The translations under genes and the position numbers were made by a program. From Spirosoma linguale DSM 74 (GTDB lineage Bacteria > Bacteroidota > Bacteroidia > Cytophagales > Spirosomataceae), in contig CP001769.1 of assembly GCA_000024525.1 (NCBI GenBank), positions 124,001 to 188,000 of the forward strand: DNA of 64,000 nt, in the 5' to 3' direction. Position 1 is the first letter of the stretch; every line of letters starts with the position of its first letter. Of this stretch, positions 34,190-43,001 are shown piece after piece. The notes below the pieces were generated by a model. The model was not told the origin of the DNA and did not search any database. It saw nothing but the letters and a program-made list of their open reading frames with translations.

Positions 34190-35231
34190 GTTGCTGACTG
34201 AACGACCGGGCTATCTGTGCACCTAGTCCTAAAAACGTAAGGCCCCAGGCAATAAGCGCCACGTACAAACAGGCGTGTGAAATGGGGCGCAAAAAGGGCA
34301 TGCGTAGGGCTTCCGATAGTCGCCAGGTACAGACCATGTACATACCCAGTGGAAAAACGAGGCTCCAGTAAGGCGGGCTGTAGGTAAGCGGCACATTTTT
34401 GACCCCATGCCGCCAGATTTCGAGCAGAATAATCAACGGAATCCACCAGGTAGCCGTGGACCAGGCCAGGATACTTATGCCTTTGATGAAGGGCAGCACA
34501 TCGGCCAGTCCCGTGCCGACCGTGGTTTGGATGGTTTCGGTCAGGGTAGCTCCAGCCAGTGTTGTAATGGCCACGGCCCCCATGTCAATCCAGTAAGGCG
34601 GGGTGAAATTTTCGGCCTTTTCGGGCATAAACAGGAGCCGATACAGAATAAGCGTGACGAAAATGAGGTAAAAAAGAAACCCTACCAGGAACGCGCATAC
34701 CGTGCTGAACAAACCAATAGTAGCTGAGTAGGGGAGATGGGGCGTTAACAGCGTGCCCAGCACTGCCAGCGACTGTATTGAAACAACCAGAAGCAGCCAG
34801 GTGCCGTTGAGTCCTTTCTCCAGCGTCGGTTTTTCGGATGCGACGATTGTGCCGACGAAAAATGTATATACAACAAGTAGCCACACTGCAACTGCGAAAA
34901 CCAGCAGCAGCAGTGCCCGGTCATTGTTCTGTTCCAGCAGTTTATATTGAACGCCCAGCACAGCGGAACCAGCCACAATTGTAAAGAAAACGGGGCCTTT
35001 GTCATGCGATGTTAACTCAGCAAGGAGGGCCGGGAAAAAGAAAAGCAGTCGTCCGGCCAGGAGAATCAGCAGGCAAACGTACACCACCTTGTTCAACCAG
35101 AACAAAGGGATACTGATCGTTTCCAGACCCGCCAGGTGCGCCCCGATGGACACAATACCCGTTGCCATGATGAACGAAAAATAAACCGGCGGCAGGGACT
35201 GCGTCAGTTGCTGTAATCGGGATGAACGCAT
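34176..35231 (-). CDS. SLAC1/TehA/Mae1-family ion channel or transporter
   Basis: A 351-residue membrane protein with ten hydrophobic segments. The first contains PPVYFSFIMATGIVSIG, the typical start of the TehA/C4-dicarboxylate/SLAC1 family, whose members are anion channels, malate carriers or tellurite-resistance proteins. A later segment has PPYWSLVFPLGMYMVCTWRL, the second family mark. It should lie in the inner membrane. The leader directly before its ATG 35231 can form two interlocked stems. It is convergent with the molybdenum enzyme pair and has the beta-carbonic-anhydrase-like gene upstream on the same strand. Confidence 0.85.
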   Translation of the reverse strand: MRSSRLQQLTQSLPPVYFSFIMATGIVSIGAHLAGLETISIPLFWLNKVVYVCLLILLAGRLLFFFPALLAELTSHDKGPVFFTIVAGSAVLGVQYKLLEQNNDRALLLLVFAVAVWLLVVYTFFVGTIVASEKPTLEKGLNGTWLLLVVSIQSLAVLGTLLTPHLPYSATIGLFSTVCAFLVGFLFYLIFVTLILYRLLFMPEKAENFTPPYWIDMGAVAITTLAGATLTETIQTTVGTGLADVLPFIKGISILAWSTATWWIPLIILLEIWRHGVKNVPLTYSPPYWSLVFPLGMYMVCTWRLSEALRMPFLRPISHACLYVALIAWGLTFLGLGAQIARSFSQQQQPD

Positions 35232-35236
35232 AGGCG

Positions 35237-35270
35237 GAGAGTCCGGCGGTTGACGGGACTCTCTGTCAAC
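35237..35270 (-). promoter_or_regulatory. H-type pseudoknot-like leader immediately before the SLAC1/TehA-like start codon
   Basis: Read on the minus strand, GTTGAC (35270-35265) can pair with GTCAAC (35254-35249), while GAGAGTCC (35263-35256) pairs with GGACTCTC (35244-35237). The two stems interlock with loops of 1, 1 and 4 bases, the order of an H-type pseudoknot, or they exclude one another as two alternative hairpins. The last stem base is 5 nt from ATG 35231, so folding could control translation start. A U-run (TTTTTT) lies just 5' of it. The pairing is seen directly; function is an inference. Confidence 0.5.
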
Positions 35271-35392
35271 AAAAAATACCTGTGGGCCAGTGGATGAAAC
35301 GGCTGGTTTTTCGGGAACGGCCTGCTGCTAAACTCGACTACTTCCTGCACGGTTATGCTTTGACAGGCTAAAGCGGGGTAGTTTGTAGATGG

Positions 35393-35977
35393 CTACTCAA
35401 CTGATTCAGTAAACGGAGCCGTTGTGCATAGCAATCGTACGTCGCCCCGAATATCCATCAGAAAGCCGTGAACGTTGATGGCCAGATCGTGTTTCAAATC
35501 CGGTTCATCAAGGTCTTTGTGTGGTTTGGTAGTATGTTTTTTCAGGTATTCGACCAGTCTGTCTGAGAGCCGTTGCGCGTATTTTTTATGATCATTGTAT
35601 TCCTTGTCATAGCCATGCTCCTCGTAGTCGCCCAGGTTATCTTTCAAAAATGCTTTGTAAGCTCCGCAGTTCCGGTGTTCGAGAATGTAAATATCCTTGA
35701 TGTTATGCAACTGAATGGCTAGATCAACGTGCTGAAGCAGACCGGTTTCCCATCCTTTATAGGCCTCAATATTTTTTAGTTCATCCTCTTCCGTTGCCGA
35801 AGCAGTTAACGCCCCAATGGAAGCTCCGGCCATAATGTACTGATCGTAGCGGTTGATCAGGTTTTCGTACTCCATAAAATGGATGATGTTATCCAGTAGT
35901 CTTAAGTCCATACAACTGATAAGCAGTACGTTATGGAGCGGCACCTTGTAGCCAGTTGGGTAGTTTCTTGTCGACAT
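35393..35977 (-). CDS. Beta-carbonic-anhydrase-like protein
   Basis: Zinc-site motifs of the beta class are present: CMDLR (Cys22, Asp24, Arg26) and HRNCGAY (His101, Cys104), spaced about 79 residues apart. In true enzymes the Cys-His-Cys set holds zinc and the Asp-Arg pair helps catalysis. The GASIGAL stretch (residues 51-57) takes the place of the usual GN/RxAG region and the C-terminal part is unusual, so it may be a divergent carboxysome-free form or a relative with another role. At 194 residues it is a little short of usual. No signal peptide. Confidence 0.78.
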   Translation of the reverse strand: MSTRNYPTGYKVPLHNVLLISCMDLRLLDNIIHFMEYENLINRYDQYIMAGASIGALTASATEEDELKNIEAYKGWETGLLQHVDLAIQLHNIKDIYILEHRNCGAYKAFLKDNLGDYEEHGYDKEYNDHKKYAQRLSDRLVEYLKKHTTKPHKDLDEPDLKHDLAINVHGFLMDIRGDVRLLCTTAPFTESVE

Positions 35978-36214
35978 AATGCAAGTATAAACGTATACAT
36001 GTGCGCCGGGCTGGTTGTCTGTTACAAGCGGCCCGTTCTGTTTCTAAACCGGGAACTGAGGGAGATGTTTCTCGAAACTGATCTTATGGTAAGTAGCGGA
36101 TAGCCTGCTCACAAACGAGCGTAAATGTGGGTTGTCGTGGCGTAAAACTGGCCGAAGAACGTAAACATCTGGGCAAAACCAGGGGTTTATCCAGTGACTA
36201 AAAAACTTCAACGA

Positions 36215-36616
36215 ATGAAAACGATCAATTCTGTAGCGATAACTCTCTTTGCCTTTGCCGTTCTGGTTGGCTGTACACCGAAGATGAATTTTGTTAACTC
36301 CACGATTGCCCCGGCCGCTACCGGAACGATAAACGTGAAGAAAGACAAAAACAATAATTATAAAGTGACAGTAAGCGTGCTTAATCTGGCCGAGTCGAAA
36401 AAGCTCTCGCCTGCTAAGGAAACGTATCTGGTGTGGATGGAAGCGGCTGGTAACTCCGTGAAAAAACTGGGCCAGCTCGCCCCCCGTGGGAAAGCCCTGA
36501 AAGGAGAACTGACCGCAACCGTGGTCGATAAGCCGAACGAAGTTTTTGTGACGGCTGAAGATAACCCGGAGATCGAGTATCCCGCCGGTGATGTGATCCT
36601 GACAACCCGGAAATAA
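36215..36616 (+). CDS. Lipoprotein of unknown function
   Basis: The chosen ATG 36215 gives a normal lipoprotein signal (MKTINSVAITLFAFAVLVGC); the GTG 21 bases upstream is less likely. The mature protein of about 115 residues is a small beta-sandwich candidate (VKKDKNNNYKVTVSVLNLAE, TYLVWMEAAGNSVKKLGQL, EVFVTAEDNPEIEYPAGDVI). The YLVWMEA pattern recalls the anti-sigma/zinc-finger-associated small domains seen in Bacteroidota envelope proteins, but I cannot name a family. It stands alone, with a hairpin 60 bp after its end. Confidence 0.65.
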   Translation: MKTINSVAITLFAFAVLVGCTPKMNFVNSTIAPAATGTINVKKDKNNNYKVTVSVLNLAESKKLSPAKETYLVWMEAAGNSVKKLGQLAPRGKALKGELTATVVDKPNEVFVTAEDNPEIEYPAGDVILTTRK

Positions 36617-36675
36617 GAGCGGGATAGGGGACCGTTCTCTATCTATTTGTAACTAACGCCAAATCCCTCTGTTGC

Positions 36676-36703
36676 GTGTAGACGGGCAACCTGCCCGATA
36701 CAC
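36676..36703 (+). terminator. Hairpin between lipoprotein and HAD genes
   Basis: GTGTA and CGGGCA (36676-36688) pair with TGCCCG and TACAC (36692-36703); the loop is ACC. It lies 5 bases before ATG 36708, so it may work as leader structure for the HAD gene rather than as a terminator. It resembles a dispersed Spirosoma-type GACGGGCAACCTGCCCG repeat. Confidence 0.45.
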
Positions 36704-36707
36704 GACA

Positions 36708-37385
36708 ATGGAAAATAAACCAAACACACCCGTATTGATTTTCGATATGGACGGGACATTAATTGACAGTAACCCGGCCCACAAGCTAGCTTATACGGAA
36801 TTTCTCAAACGACATGGTATCGAACTGACCGATGCCGATTTTATCGACTATATATCGGGGCGAATGAACCCCGATGTTATCAAGCACTTTTTCGGCGACG
36901 ACACGGACGCTGAACGCATTCAGGAACTGACGAAGGAAAAGGAAACTCTTTTTCAGGATATATACGGGCCGCAGATCAAGGCTATCGACGGGTTGATGCC
37001 ATTTCTGAACAGCGTTCGTGAAGCTGGATTTTTGATGGTTCTGGCCACTTCAGCGCCCATGATGAACGTCCGGTTCGTGTTCGACCATCTGCCCATCGAG
37101 CAATTTTTTGTCACAATCATTTCAGAGCAGGACGTTGAGGTTGGTAAACCCGACCCAACCGTATTCCGCCGGGCGGCCGAACGCGTGATGGCCCAACCGG
37201 CAGACTGCCTCGTTTTTGAAGACTCCCAGGCCGGTGTGCAGGCCGCTCATGAGGCAGGAATGAAAGTAATTGTGCTAACAACCACCCACACGGCCGATGA
37301 GTTGGGCGACGCCGAACTGGCCATCGGCGATTTCACACAGGTGTCGGTTGCCCATCTGCGCCAAATCATGCAGCCAGCTGCATAA
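36708..37385 (+). CDS. HAD-superfamily phosphatase, beta-phosphoglucomutase-like
   Basis: The start ATG 36708 (MENKPNTPVLIFDMDGTLID) is preferred over the TTG at 36672. Motif I is DMDGTLID with the nucleophile and acid Asp residues. Motif II is the Ser in LATSAPM, motif III is the Lys in VGKPDPTVFRRA, and motif IV is FEDSQAGVQAAHEAG. The cap domain is helical (YTEFLKRHGIELTDADF), as in the beta-phosphoglucomutase/phosphoglycolate subgroup. It would act on a small phosphorylated sugar in the cytoplasm. Length is 225 residues. There is no operon partner. Confidence 0.88.
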   Translation: MENKPNTPVLIFDMDGTLIDSNPAHKLAYTEFLKRHGIELTDADFIDYISGRMNPDVIKHFFGDDTDAERIQELTKEKETLFQDIYGPQIKAIDGLMPFLNSVREAGFLMVLATSAPMMNVRFVFDHLPIEQFFVTIISEQDVEVGKPDPTVFRRAAERVMAQPADCLVFEDSQAGVQAAHEAGMKVIVLTTTHTADELGDAELAIGDFTQVSVAHLRQIMQPAA

Positions 37386-37832
37386 CTGGTGAAAATTTTC
37401 TGTATCCGGTTGGTTTTGCGCCAATCGGCACATTCTCCTATCCGACAGTGTCATCTGTTCTATTTAATCTTACTTTAATCTAATTCTTGATGTGGTCTTA
37501 AACCAGATTAAGTGATGCCGACAGCCTTAACAAAGGTTGTCGGCATCTATTGTTATTGCCAGCATCTCCGCCCTGGCAAACCGTTCCAACTATACAAACC
37601 CAGGTCCTGTTGCAAGTCCTGCCGCTGCTTCCAAGGCTTATGAACCAGCGGCAGGTAACAGGGAAAACGGTTGAGCCATTCAGCTTGCCGGGCGTTCAAC
37701 AGAGCAAAGAAGTTGCAGGTGGGTGTAAAAAGGAGATAAAAACTACCGGATAATATAAAACTAGTATTACTCTATAGACTTACATGTGATTACTTTAATA
37801 TTGACCAGTTTACTAAATACACCTAATTAGTT
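37386..37832. other. Gap of 447 bp with one hairpin, no gene
   Basis: Only a spurious low-complexity frame lies here. The one clear structure is a hairpin at 37514-37547. The last 90 bases are AT-rich, as expected for the leader of the 4.97-kb gene that follows. Confidence 0.55.
37514..37547 (+). terminator. Terminator-like hairpin
   Basis: GATGCCGACAGCCTT pairs with AAGGTTGTCGGCATC (15 bp, one wobble) around a 4-base loop and is followed by TATTGTTATTG. It lies 128 bp after the HAD gene stop codon. Confidence 0.55.
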
Positions 37833-40800
37833 ATGGAAAATTTGTACGGTAAGTCCGCATCGAAGATGTGTCGTATCCTTGTCTGGGTACTTTTCATCAG
37901 CCTCTTAAGCCGGTCAGTCAGTTTGGCGCAGAGCGGCCCTCCCGACCGGGATCAGTTCAAGAATAAGTACAAACTAAAAAAGAAGGAACCCAAACTCCCC
38001 AGACAGAACCTTGAGGACAAAAAGAAGAAAAATGCAAAATTCAATTTTAAGGCGAGTGCGTTGAAAGGAGGGAAGTCGGGAAATGGCCGCTTGGGTGCTA
38101 TTTCCCTGAATAACCCGACTTCACTTGAGTTTGGCCCCGATGGACGGCTATATGTGTCTCAGCAGGATGGCCTTATAAAAGCGTACACCATTGTAAGGAA
38201 TGCGCCTAACGACTACGCCATAACGCGGGAAGAAACTATAACCCTGATCAATCAGATTCCGAATCATAATGACGACGGTTCACTGGCAACTGAGGTAACG
38301 ACCCGGCAGGTGACCAGTCTGGTCGTTGCCGGAACGGCAGACGCCCCCATTATCTACGTTAGTTCGAGTGACAGCCGTATTGGCGGGCCTTCCGGCGATT
38401 TGAACCTGGATACAAACTCCGGCATCATCTCCAAACTGACCAAAACCGCTACTGGCTGGGATAAAGTTGATCTGGTGCGGGGATTGCCGCGCTCGGAAGA
38501 GAATCACTCCACCAACGGAATGCAACTGGATGGAACGAAGCTGTACATCGTAACGGGTGGTAACACCAATGCCGGCAGCCCGTCGACAAACTTCGCCTAC
38601 ACCCCGGAGTATGCGCTTTCTACGGCGGTGCTGTCAATTGATCTGGCCGTAATCGAAGCCATGCCTACCCAGGGTAGCGGGGTGAACAAATACAAGTATG
38701 ACCTGCCCACGCTCGATGACCCAACCCGGACCGGTAACCCCGACGCAGGTGATCCATTCGGTGGAAATGATGGGCTGAATCAGGCCAAAATAGACCCTAT
38801 TGGGCCTGTGCAGGTATTTGCTACGGGGTTTCGAAATGCCTATGACCTGGTTATCACCAAAACACCGGGTAAACCCCGGCGCATGTTTGTAACCGACAAT
38901 GGGGCTAACCAGGGCTGGGGAGGATTACCGGCGAATGAAGGGGTTGGTACGGCTACTAACAACTACATTCAGGGTGAACCCGGCTCAACGAGCAGTACCT
39001 TGTCTGATAACATGGTCAATAACCTCGATAATCTTCATTATATAGGTGATTTGAGCAGCTATGTTCCCGGTAGTTTTTACGGAGGGCACCCCAACCCAAC
39101 GCGGGCCAATCCCTCCGGGGCGGGTCTGTATACTCATTCGGGTGGGGTTGGCGTATGGCGTACGGGCAAAACAGGGGCTAACCCATTGCCTGCCGACTGG
39201 CCCCCGCTGCCACTGACCAGGGCGCACCCCATTGAGGGCGATTACCAGAATCCCGGCGAAACCGATAACGCAGTGCTGACGTTTCAAAGCTCTACCAACG
39301 GCATTGTCGAGTATACCGCTTCCGGATTCGGCGGAACGATGAAAGGACACTTGCTGGTCGCTTCCTTCGACGGTACCATCCATAAAATCACGCTCGATGA
39401 TGCCGGTACAACGGTTATCAATACACAGGGAAACAAACGGCTGAATGAAGATCTGCCCATCGCGTCAAACTTTGGTGCGGAGCCTATAGACCTTACCGTT
39501 CAGGGTGACAATGCTATTTTTCCGGGTACCATCTGGGCGGCCTGCTATGGTGGGAACTCCATTTATGTGTTCGAGCCGGAAGACGGTACGACCTGCGATG
39601 CCGTCTACAGTGCTGCCGTGGATAACGATGGCGATGGCTTCAGCAATGCCGATGAGATCGACAACGGGAGTAATCCCTGCTCGCAGGCCAGCAAGCCCAA
39701 AGATTCGGACGGCGATGGGATATCTGACTTCAATGATGCCGATGATGATAATGACAGCATTGCAGATACCGATGATCATTTTCCGCTGGATGCGGCCAAC
39801 GGAAAGACGACCAATCTGCCAATTACCTATGAACTGTTTAATAATGACCCTGGCCGGGGGCTGTTTGGGCTGGGCTTTACAGGGCTGATGCTGCCCAAAC
39901 AGAGCGGGTTTAATTACCAGGATCTGTTTGATGAGCAGAATCTGGTAGCGGGCGGAGCCGTAGGCGCCTTATCGGTTGTGAGTGTTTCGCAGGGCGATCC
40001 GTACCATGCCCTGAACAATCAGGAAAATGCATTTCAGTTTGGCGTGAACGTAAGTCGCAGCACGGGTCCGTTCACGGTCAGAACCCGAATGCTGGGGCCT
40101 TTCTTCAACGGGCAGGCACCCCGCTACTTCCAGGCGCAGGGTATATACATTGGTACCGGCGATCAGGATAATTACCTGAAACTCGTGCTGGGTTCCGATG
40201 GCGGGCAGGGTGGATTCGAACTGCTTTATGAGAGCAATGGCGAGTCGATCAGTAACGGATTCTATACGCTGCCCGGTGGTTTACCCAATAGTACCATGGA
40301 CTTGTACCTGTCCATTGACCCAACGACGGGTATGGTACAACCCAAATACGCTAAAGACGGTGGTGCGCTGGTGAACCTTGGTCCGGCTATTCCGCTGACG
40401 GGGGCTGTACTCAACGCAGTACAGGGCGTAACAGCCCTGGCGGTAGGTATCCTCTCCACATCGCTCAATTCCACACCGTTTACGGCTACCTGGGATATGA
40501 TCAGCGTAAAAGCCGACTCTCAAACGGATCAATCCGTAGTGAGCTTTAGCTTGATGAATGCTAATACGGGTCAGCCAATCAAGCAGTTGGCGCCGGGCGA
40601 ACAGCTGGATCTGGCTACGCTGCCAACCCGTAACCTGAATATTCGGGCCAATGTCAACACCGCATCGGTTGGTTCGGTCGTCATGGCACTGACGGGTAGC
40701 CAGGACCAGACGGTCATTGAGAACATAGCCCCCTATTCCCTTTTCGGCGACAACAATGGCACGTTTAACCCATGGACGCCTGCGGTGGGAGGGTACAACC

Positions 40801-42803
40801 TGAAGGCAACGCCCTATACCAATGCCGGGGGATCGGGTACCGCCGGTACGGCACTATCCCTGAATTTTACGGTTGTTGATGGCTCCCCGGTAACGGGTAA
40901 CTGGCAGACACTTGTGCCGAATTCAGGTTCGCCAACGGCTCGCCATGAAGCGGCATACGTACAGGCCGGAGATCGGTTTTACCTGATGGGTGGACGGGGA
41001 ATCAAGCCCGTACAGGTATACGAACCGCTTGGCAAGAACTGGACCAATGCCGCTGCCACACCAATTGAAATGCACCACTTTCAGGCCGTCACGCTGGAAG
41101 GGCTGGTATACGTGATTGGCGCCCTGACCGGAACCTTCCCCGAAGAACCTTCTATTACGAACGTATACATGTACAATCCGGCAACCGATAAGTGGTTAGT
41201 TGGTCCAACCATACCCCTTAGCCGACGTCGGGGTACAGCGGGTGCGGTGGTGTATAACAACAAAATATACGTGGTTGGTGGCAACACCCGGGGGCATAAC
41301 GCCGGCTACGTAAGCTGGTTCGACGAATTCGATCCGGCTACGAATACCTGGAAAGTACTGCCCGATGCTCCGCACGCCCGGGATCACTTTCAAGCGGTTA
41401 TCATCGGCAATAAACTCTACGCAGCTGGTGGTCGGCGGAGTTCGCAGAATACGGGTCAGACGTTCATGCTGACGGTGCCCGAAGTGGACATTTACGACTT
41501 TGCAACGGGCCAGTGGTCTACGTCAACAAACCCCATTCCGACACAGCGGGCCGGTACAACAACGGTTGCACTGGACGGTAGTGTGGTGGTTATTGGGGGC
41601 GAAAGCAGTCAGGCAACCGCCCATAACGAAACGGAGGCTTTTTCGCCAACGACGAAAAGCTGGCTTCGGCTGGCCAACTTACAGCAGGGCAGGCACGGTA
41701 CACAGGCGATTCTCAACAACCAGGCAATCTATATTGTGGCCGGTTCCGGTTCTCAGGGGGGTAATTATGAACTTAGTTCTCAGGAGGTCTACTACAAGTC
41801 GGCGCCAACAACCCCCACCGGTACTCAACTGGCCCAGAGCCAACTCGTATCGCCTACGTCCGGTGCCTTCGGGCAGGTGGCCGTTAGCTCCACCCAAAGT
41901 ACGTTGATCAAACTGACCAATTCGGTTGGTAATCAGGCTATACTGGTAACGGGAATCAGCTTGTCGGGCAGTACCGACTTTACCTTCCAGGCACCCATCA
42001 CGTTGCCGTTTATTCTTCCGGTTGGTCAAAGCGTGGATGTGAAGGTCGACTTTAAGCCGTCGTCTACCGGCAGTAAAAATGGCAGTTTGGTCATTGCCCA
42101 TTCCGGGGCTGTAGGAACCCTCTCGGTGCCGTTAACGGGCGAAGGGCTGAACGGTAGTCAGCAGTCGTTAACTAATTTTTCGCTTATAAATGCCGATAAT
42201 GATCAGGTTATACGCGTATTGGCTAATAATGATGTGATCAACCTGCCCGGCTTACCCTCGCCAAGGATTAACATTCGGGCCAACACCAGCCCCGCAACGG
42301 TAGGCAGCGTACTAATGGCCCTGAGTGGAAGCCAGAACCAGACCGCCTGGGAAACGATAGCGCCCTATGCCTTATTTGGCGATAACAACGGCGATTTTAA
42401 CCCGTGGACACCCGCCGTAGGCAGCTATACGTTGAACGGAACCCCTTATACTGGTCCTAATGGGTCTGGAACTGCCGGTAACTCGTTACGGATTACGTTC
42501 ACGGTAACGAACACGGCCGGGGCGAAAGTAGCTGCGGAGAGCCTGCCGCTAACGGAACAGGGCCGGGGGTGGCGTTTCTTTCCGAACCCGTCATCGGGCG
42601 TAATTCGGATTGAACTGGAGCCCAACCATACGCTTCCCTTTACCGTTGACATTACGGATATAGTGGGCCGGTCGCTGATGCACGAACGCAAAGAGAGTCT
42701 GGAGGCCGTAACGGTCAATCTCCATGACTTCCTGCCGGGTATCTATATACTTACCATCCGCTCTAAAACGGGGGTAGTGAGCCGTAAGCTGATAAAACAA
42801 TAA
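37833..42803 (+). CDS. T9SS cargo protein: beta-propeller, thrombospondin-type Ca-loops, Kelch repeats and sorting domain
   Basis: This 1656-residue secreted protein has a signal peptide (about 1-33) and a Lys-rich segment (KKKEPKLPRQNLEDKKKK). A glucose/sorbosone-dehydrogenase-like beta-propeller follows (SLEFGPDGRLYVSQQDG, FATGFRNAYDLVI). Calcium-binding thrombospondin-3-type loops lie near 596-640 (NDGDGFSNADEIDNG, DSDGDGISDFNDADDDND). Kelch repeats occupy about 1030-1323 (FYLMGGRGI, IYVVGGNTRG, LYAAGGRR, VVVIGGESS), then a choice-of-anchor-D domain at about 1333-1440. It ends in a type IX sorting domain (FFPNPSSGVIRIELE to VVSRKLIKQ). A module beginning FSLMNANTGQPI is repeated at FSLINADNDQVI. 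It should be exported to the surface; ligand unknown. Confidence 0.88.
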   Translation: MENLYGKSASKMCRILVWVLFISLLSRSVSLAQSGPPDRDQFKNKYKLKKKEPKLPRQNLEDKKKKNAKFNFKASALKGGKSGNGRLGAISLNNPTSLEFGPDGRLYVSQQDGLIKAYTIVRNAPNDYAITREETITLINQIPNHNDDGSLATEVTTRQVTSLVVAGTADAPIIYVSSSDSRIGGPSGDLNLDTNSGIISKLTKTATGWDKVDLVRGLPRSEENHSTNGMQLDGTKLYIVTGGNTNAGSPSTNFAYTPEYALSTAVLSIDLAVIEAMPTQGSGVNKYKYDLPTLDDPTRTGNPDAGDPFGGNDGLNQAKIDPIGPVQVFATGFRNAYDLVITKTPGKPRRMFVTDNGANQGWGGLPANEGVGTATNNYIQGEPGSTSSTLSDNMVNNLDNLHYIGDLSSYVPGSFYGGHPNPTRANPSGAGLYTHSGGVGVWRTGKTGANPLPADWPPLPLTRAHPIEGDYQNPGETDNAVLTFQSSTNGIVEYTASGFGGTMKGHLLVASFDGTIHKITLDDAGTTVINTQGNKRLNEDLPIASNFGAEPIDLTVQGDNAIFPGTIWAACYGGNSIYVFEPEDGTTCDAVYSAAVDNDGDGFSNADEIDNGSNPCSQASKPKDSDGDGISDFNDADDDNDSIADTDDHFPLDAANGKTTNLPITYELFNNDPGRGLFGLGFTGLMLPKQSGFNYQDLFDEQNLVAGGAVGALSVVSVSQGDPYHALNNQENAFQFGVNVSRSTGPFTVRTRMLGPFFNGQAPRYFQAQGIYIGTGDQDNYLKLVLGSDGGQGGFELLYESNGESISNGFYTLPGGLPNSTMDLYLSIDPTTGMVQPKYAKDGGALVNLGPAIPLTGAVLNAVQGVTALAVGILSTSLNSTPFTATWDMISVKADSQTDQSVVSFSLMNANTGQPIKQLAPGEQLDLATLPTRNLNIRANVNTASVGSVVMALTGSQDQTVIENIAPYSLFGDNNGTFNPWTPAVGGYNLKATPYTNAGGSGTAGTALSLNFTVVDGSPVTGNWQTLVPNSGSPTARHEAAYVQAGDRFYLMGGRGIKPVQVYEPLGKNWTNAAATPIEMHHFQAVTLEGLVYVIGALTGTFPEEPSITNVYMYNPATDKWLVGPTIPLSRRRGTAGAVVYNNKIYVVGGNTRGHNAGYVSWFDEFDPATNTWKVLPDAPHARDHFQAVIIGNKLYAAGGRRSSQNTGQTFMLTVPEVDIYDFATGQWSTSTNPIPTQRAGTTTVALDGSVVVIGGESSQATAHNETEAFSPTTKSWLRLANLQQGRHGTQAILNNQAIYIVAGSGSQGGNYELSSQEVYYKSAPTTPTGTQLAQSQLVSPTSGAFGQVAVSSTQSTLIKLTNSVGNQAILVTGISLSGSTDFTFQAPITLPFILPVGQSVDVKVDFKPSSTGSKNGSLVIAHSGAVGTLSVPLTGEGLNGSQQSLTNFSLINADNDQVIRVLANNDVINLPGLPSPRINIRANTSPATVGSVLMALSGSQNQTAWETIAPYALFGDNNGDFNPWTPAVGSYTLNGTPYTGPNGSGTAGNSLRITFTVTNTAGAKVAAESLPLTEQGRGWRFFPNPSSGVIRIELEPNHTLPFTVDITDIVGRSLMHERKESLEAVTVNLHDFLPGIYILTIRSKTGVVSRKLIKQ

Positions 42804-42819
42804 CGTTCAGGCAGACCAG

Positions 42820-42866
42820 CGCACTGCGGGGGCATGACATTAAACTAGTCATGTCCCCGCAGTGCG
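42820..42866 (+). terminator. Terminator after the T9SS cargo gene
   Basis: CGCACTGCGGGGGCATGAC (42820-42838) pairs with GTCATGTCCCCGCAGTGCG (42848-42866): 19 bp with one wobble and a 9-base loop, followed by TTTGG. It lies 17 bp after the stop codon. Confidence 0.7.
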
Positions 42867-43001
42867 TTTGGTAGATAGCCCTACCGTACCAATGACGTGA
42901 TAGTTAGTTCTGATGATAGTATTTAGTTGATCGATAGTAAAAGTCGACAAATGGGTAGACTTCGGGAACCAGCGTGGAGCGGGATGGTTTATACCCTGTG
43001 A

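Noticed and set aside
37550..37753. 67-codon plus frame between the HAD and T9SS genes
   Set aside because: Low-complexity Pro/Leu/Gln-rich text directly after a hairpin; no start context and no family marks.
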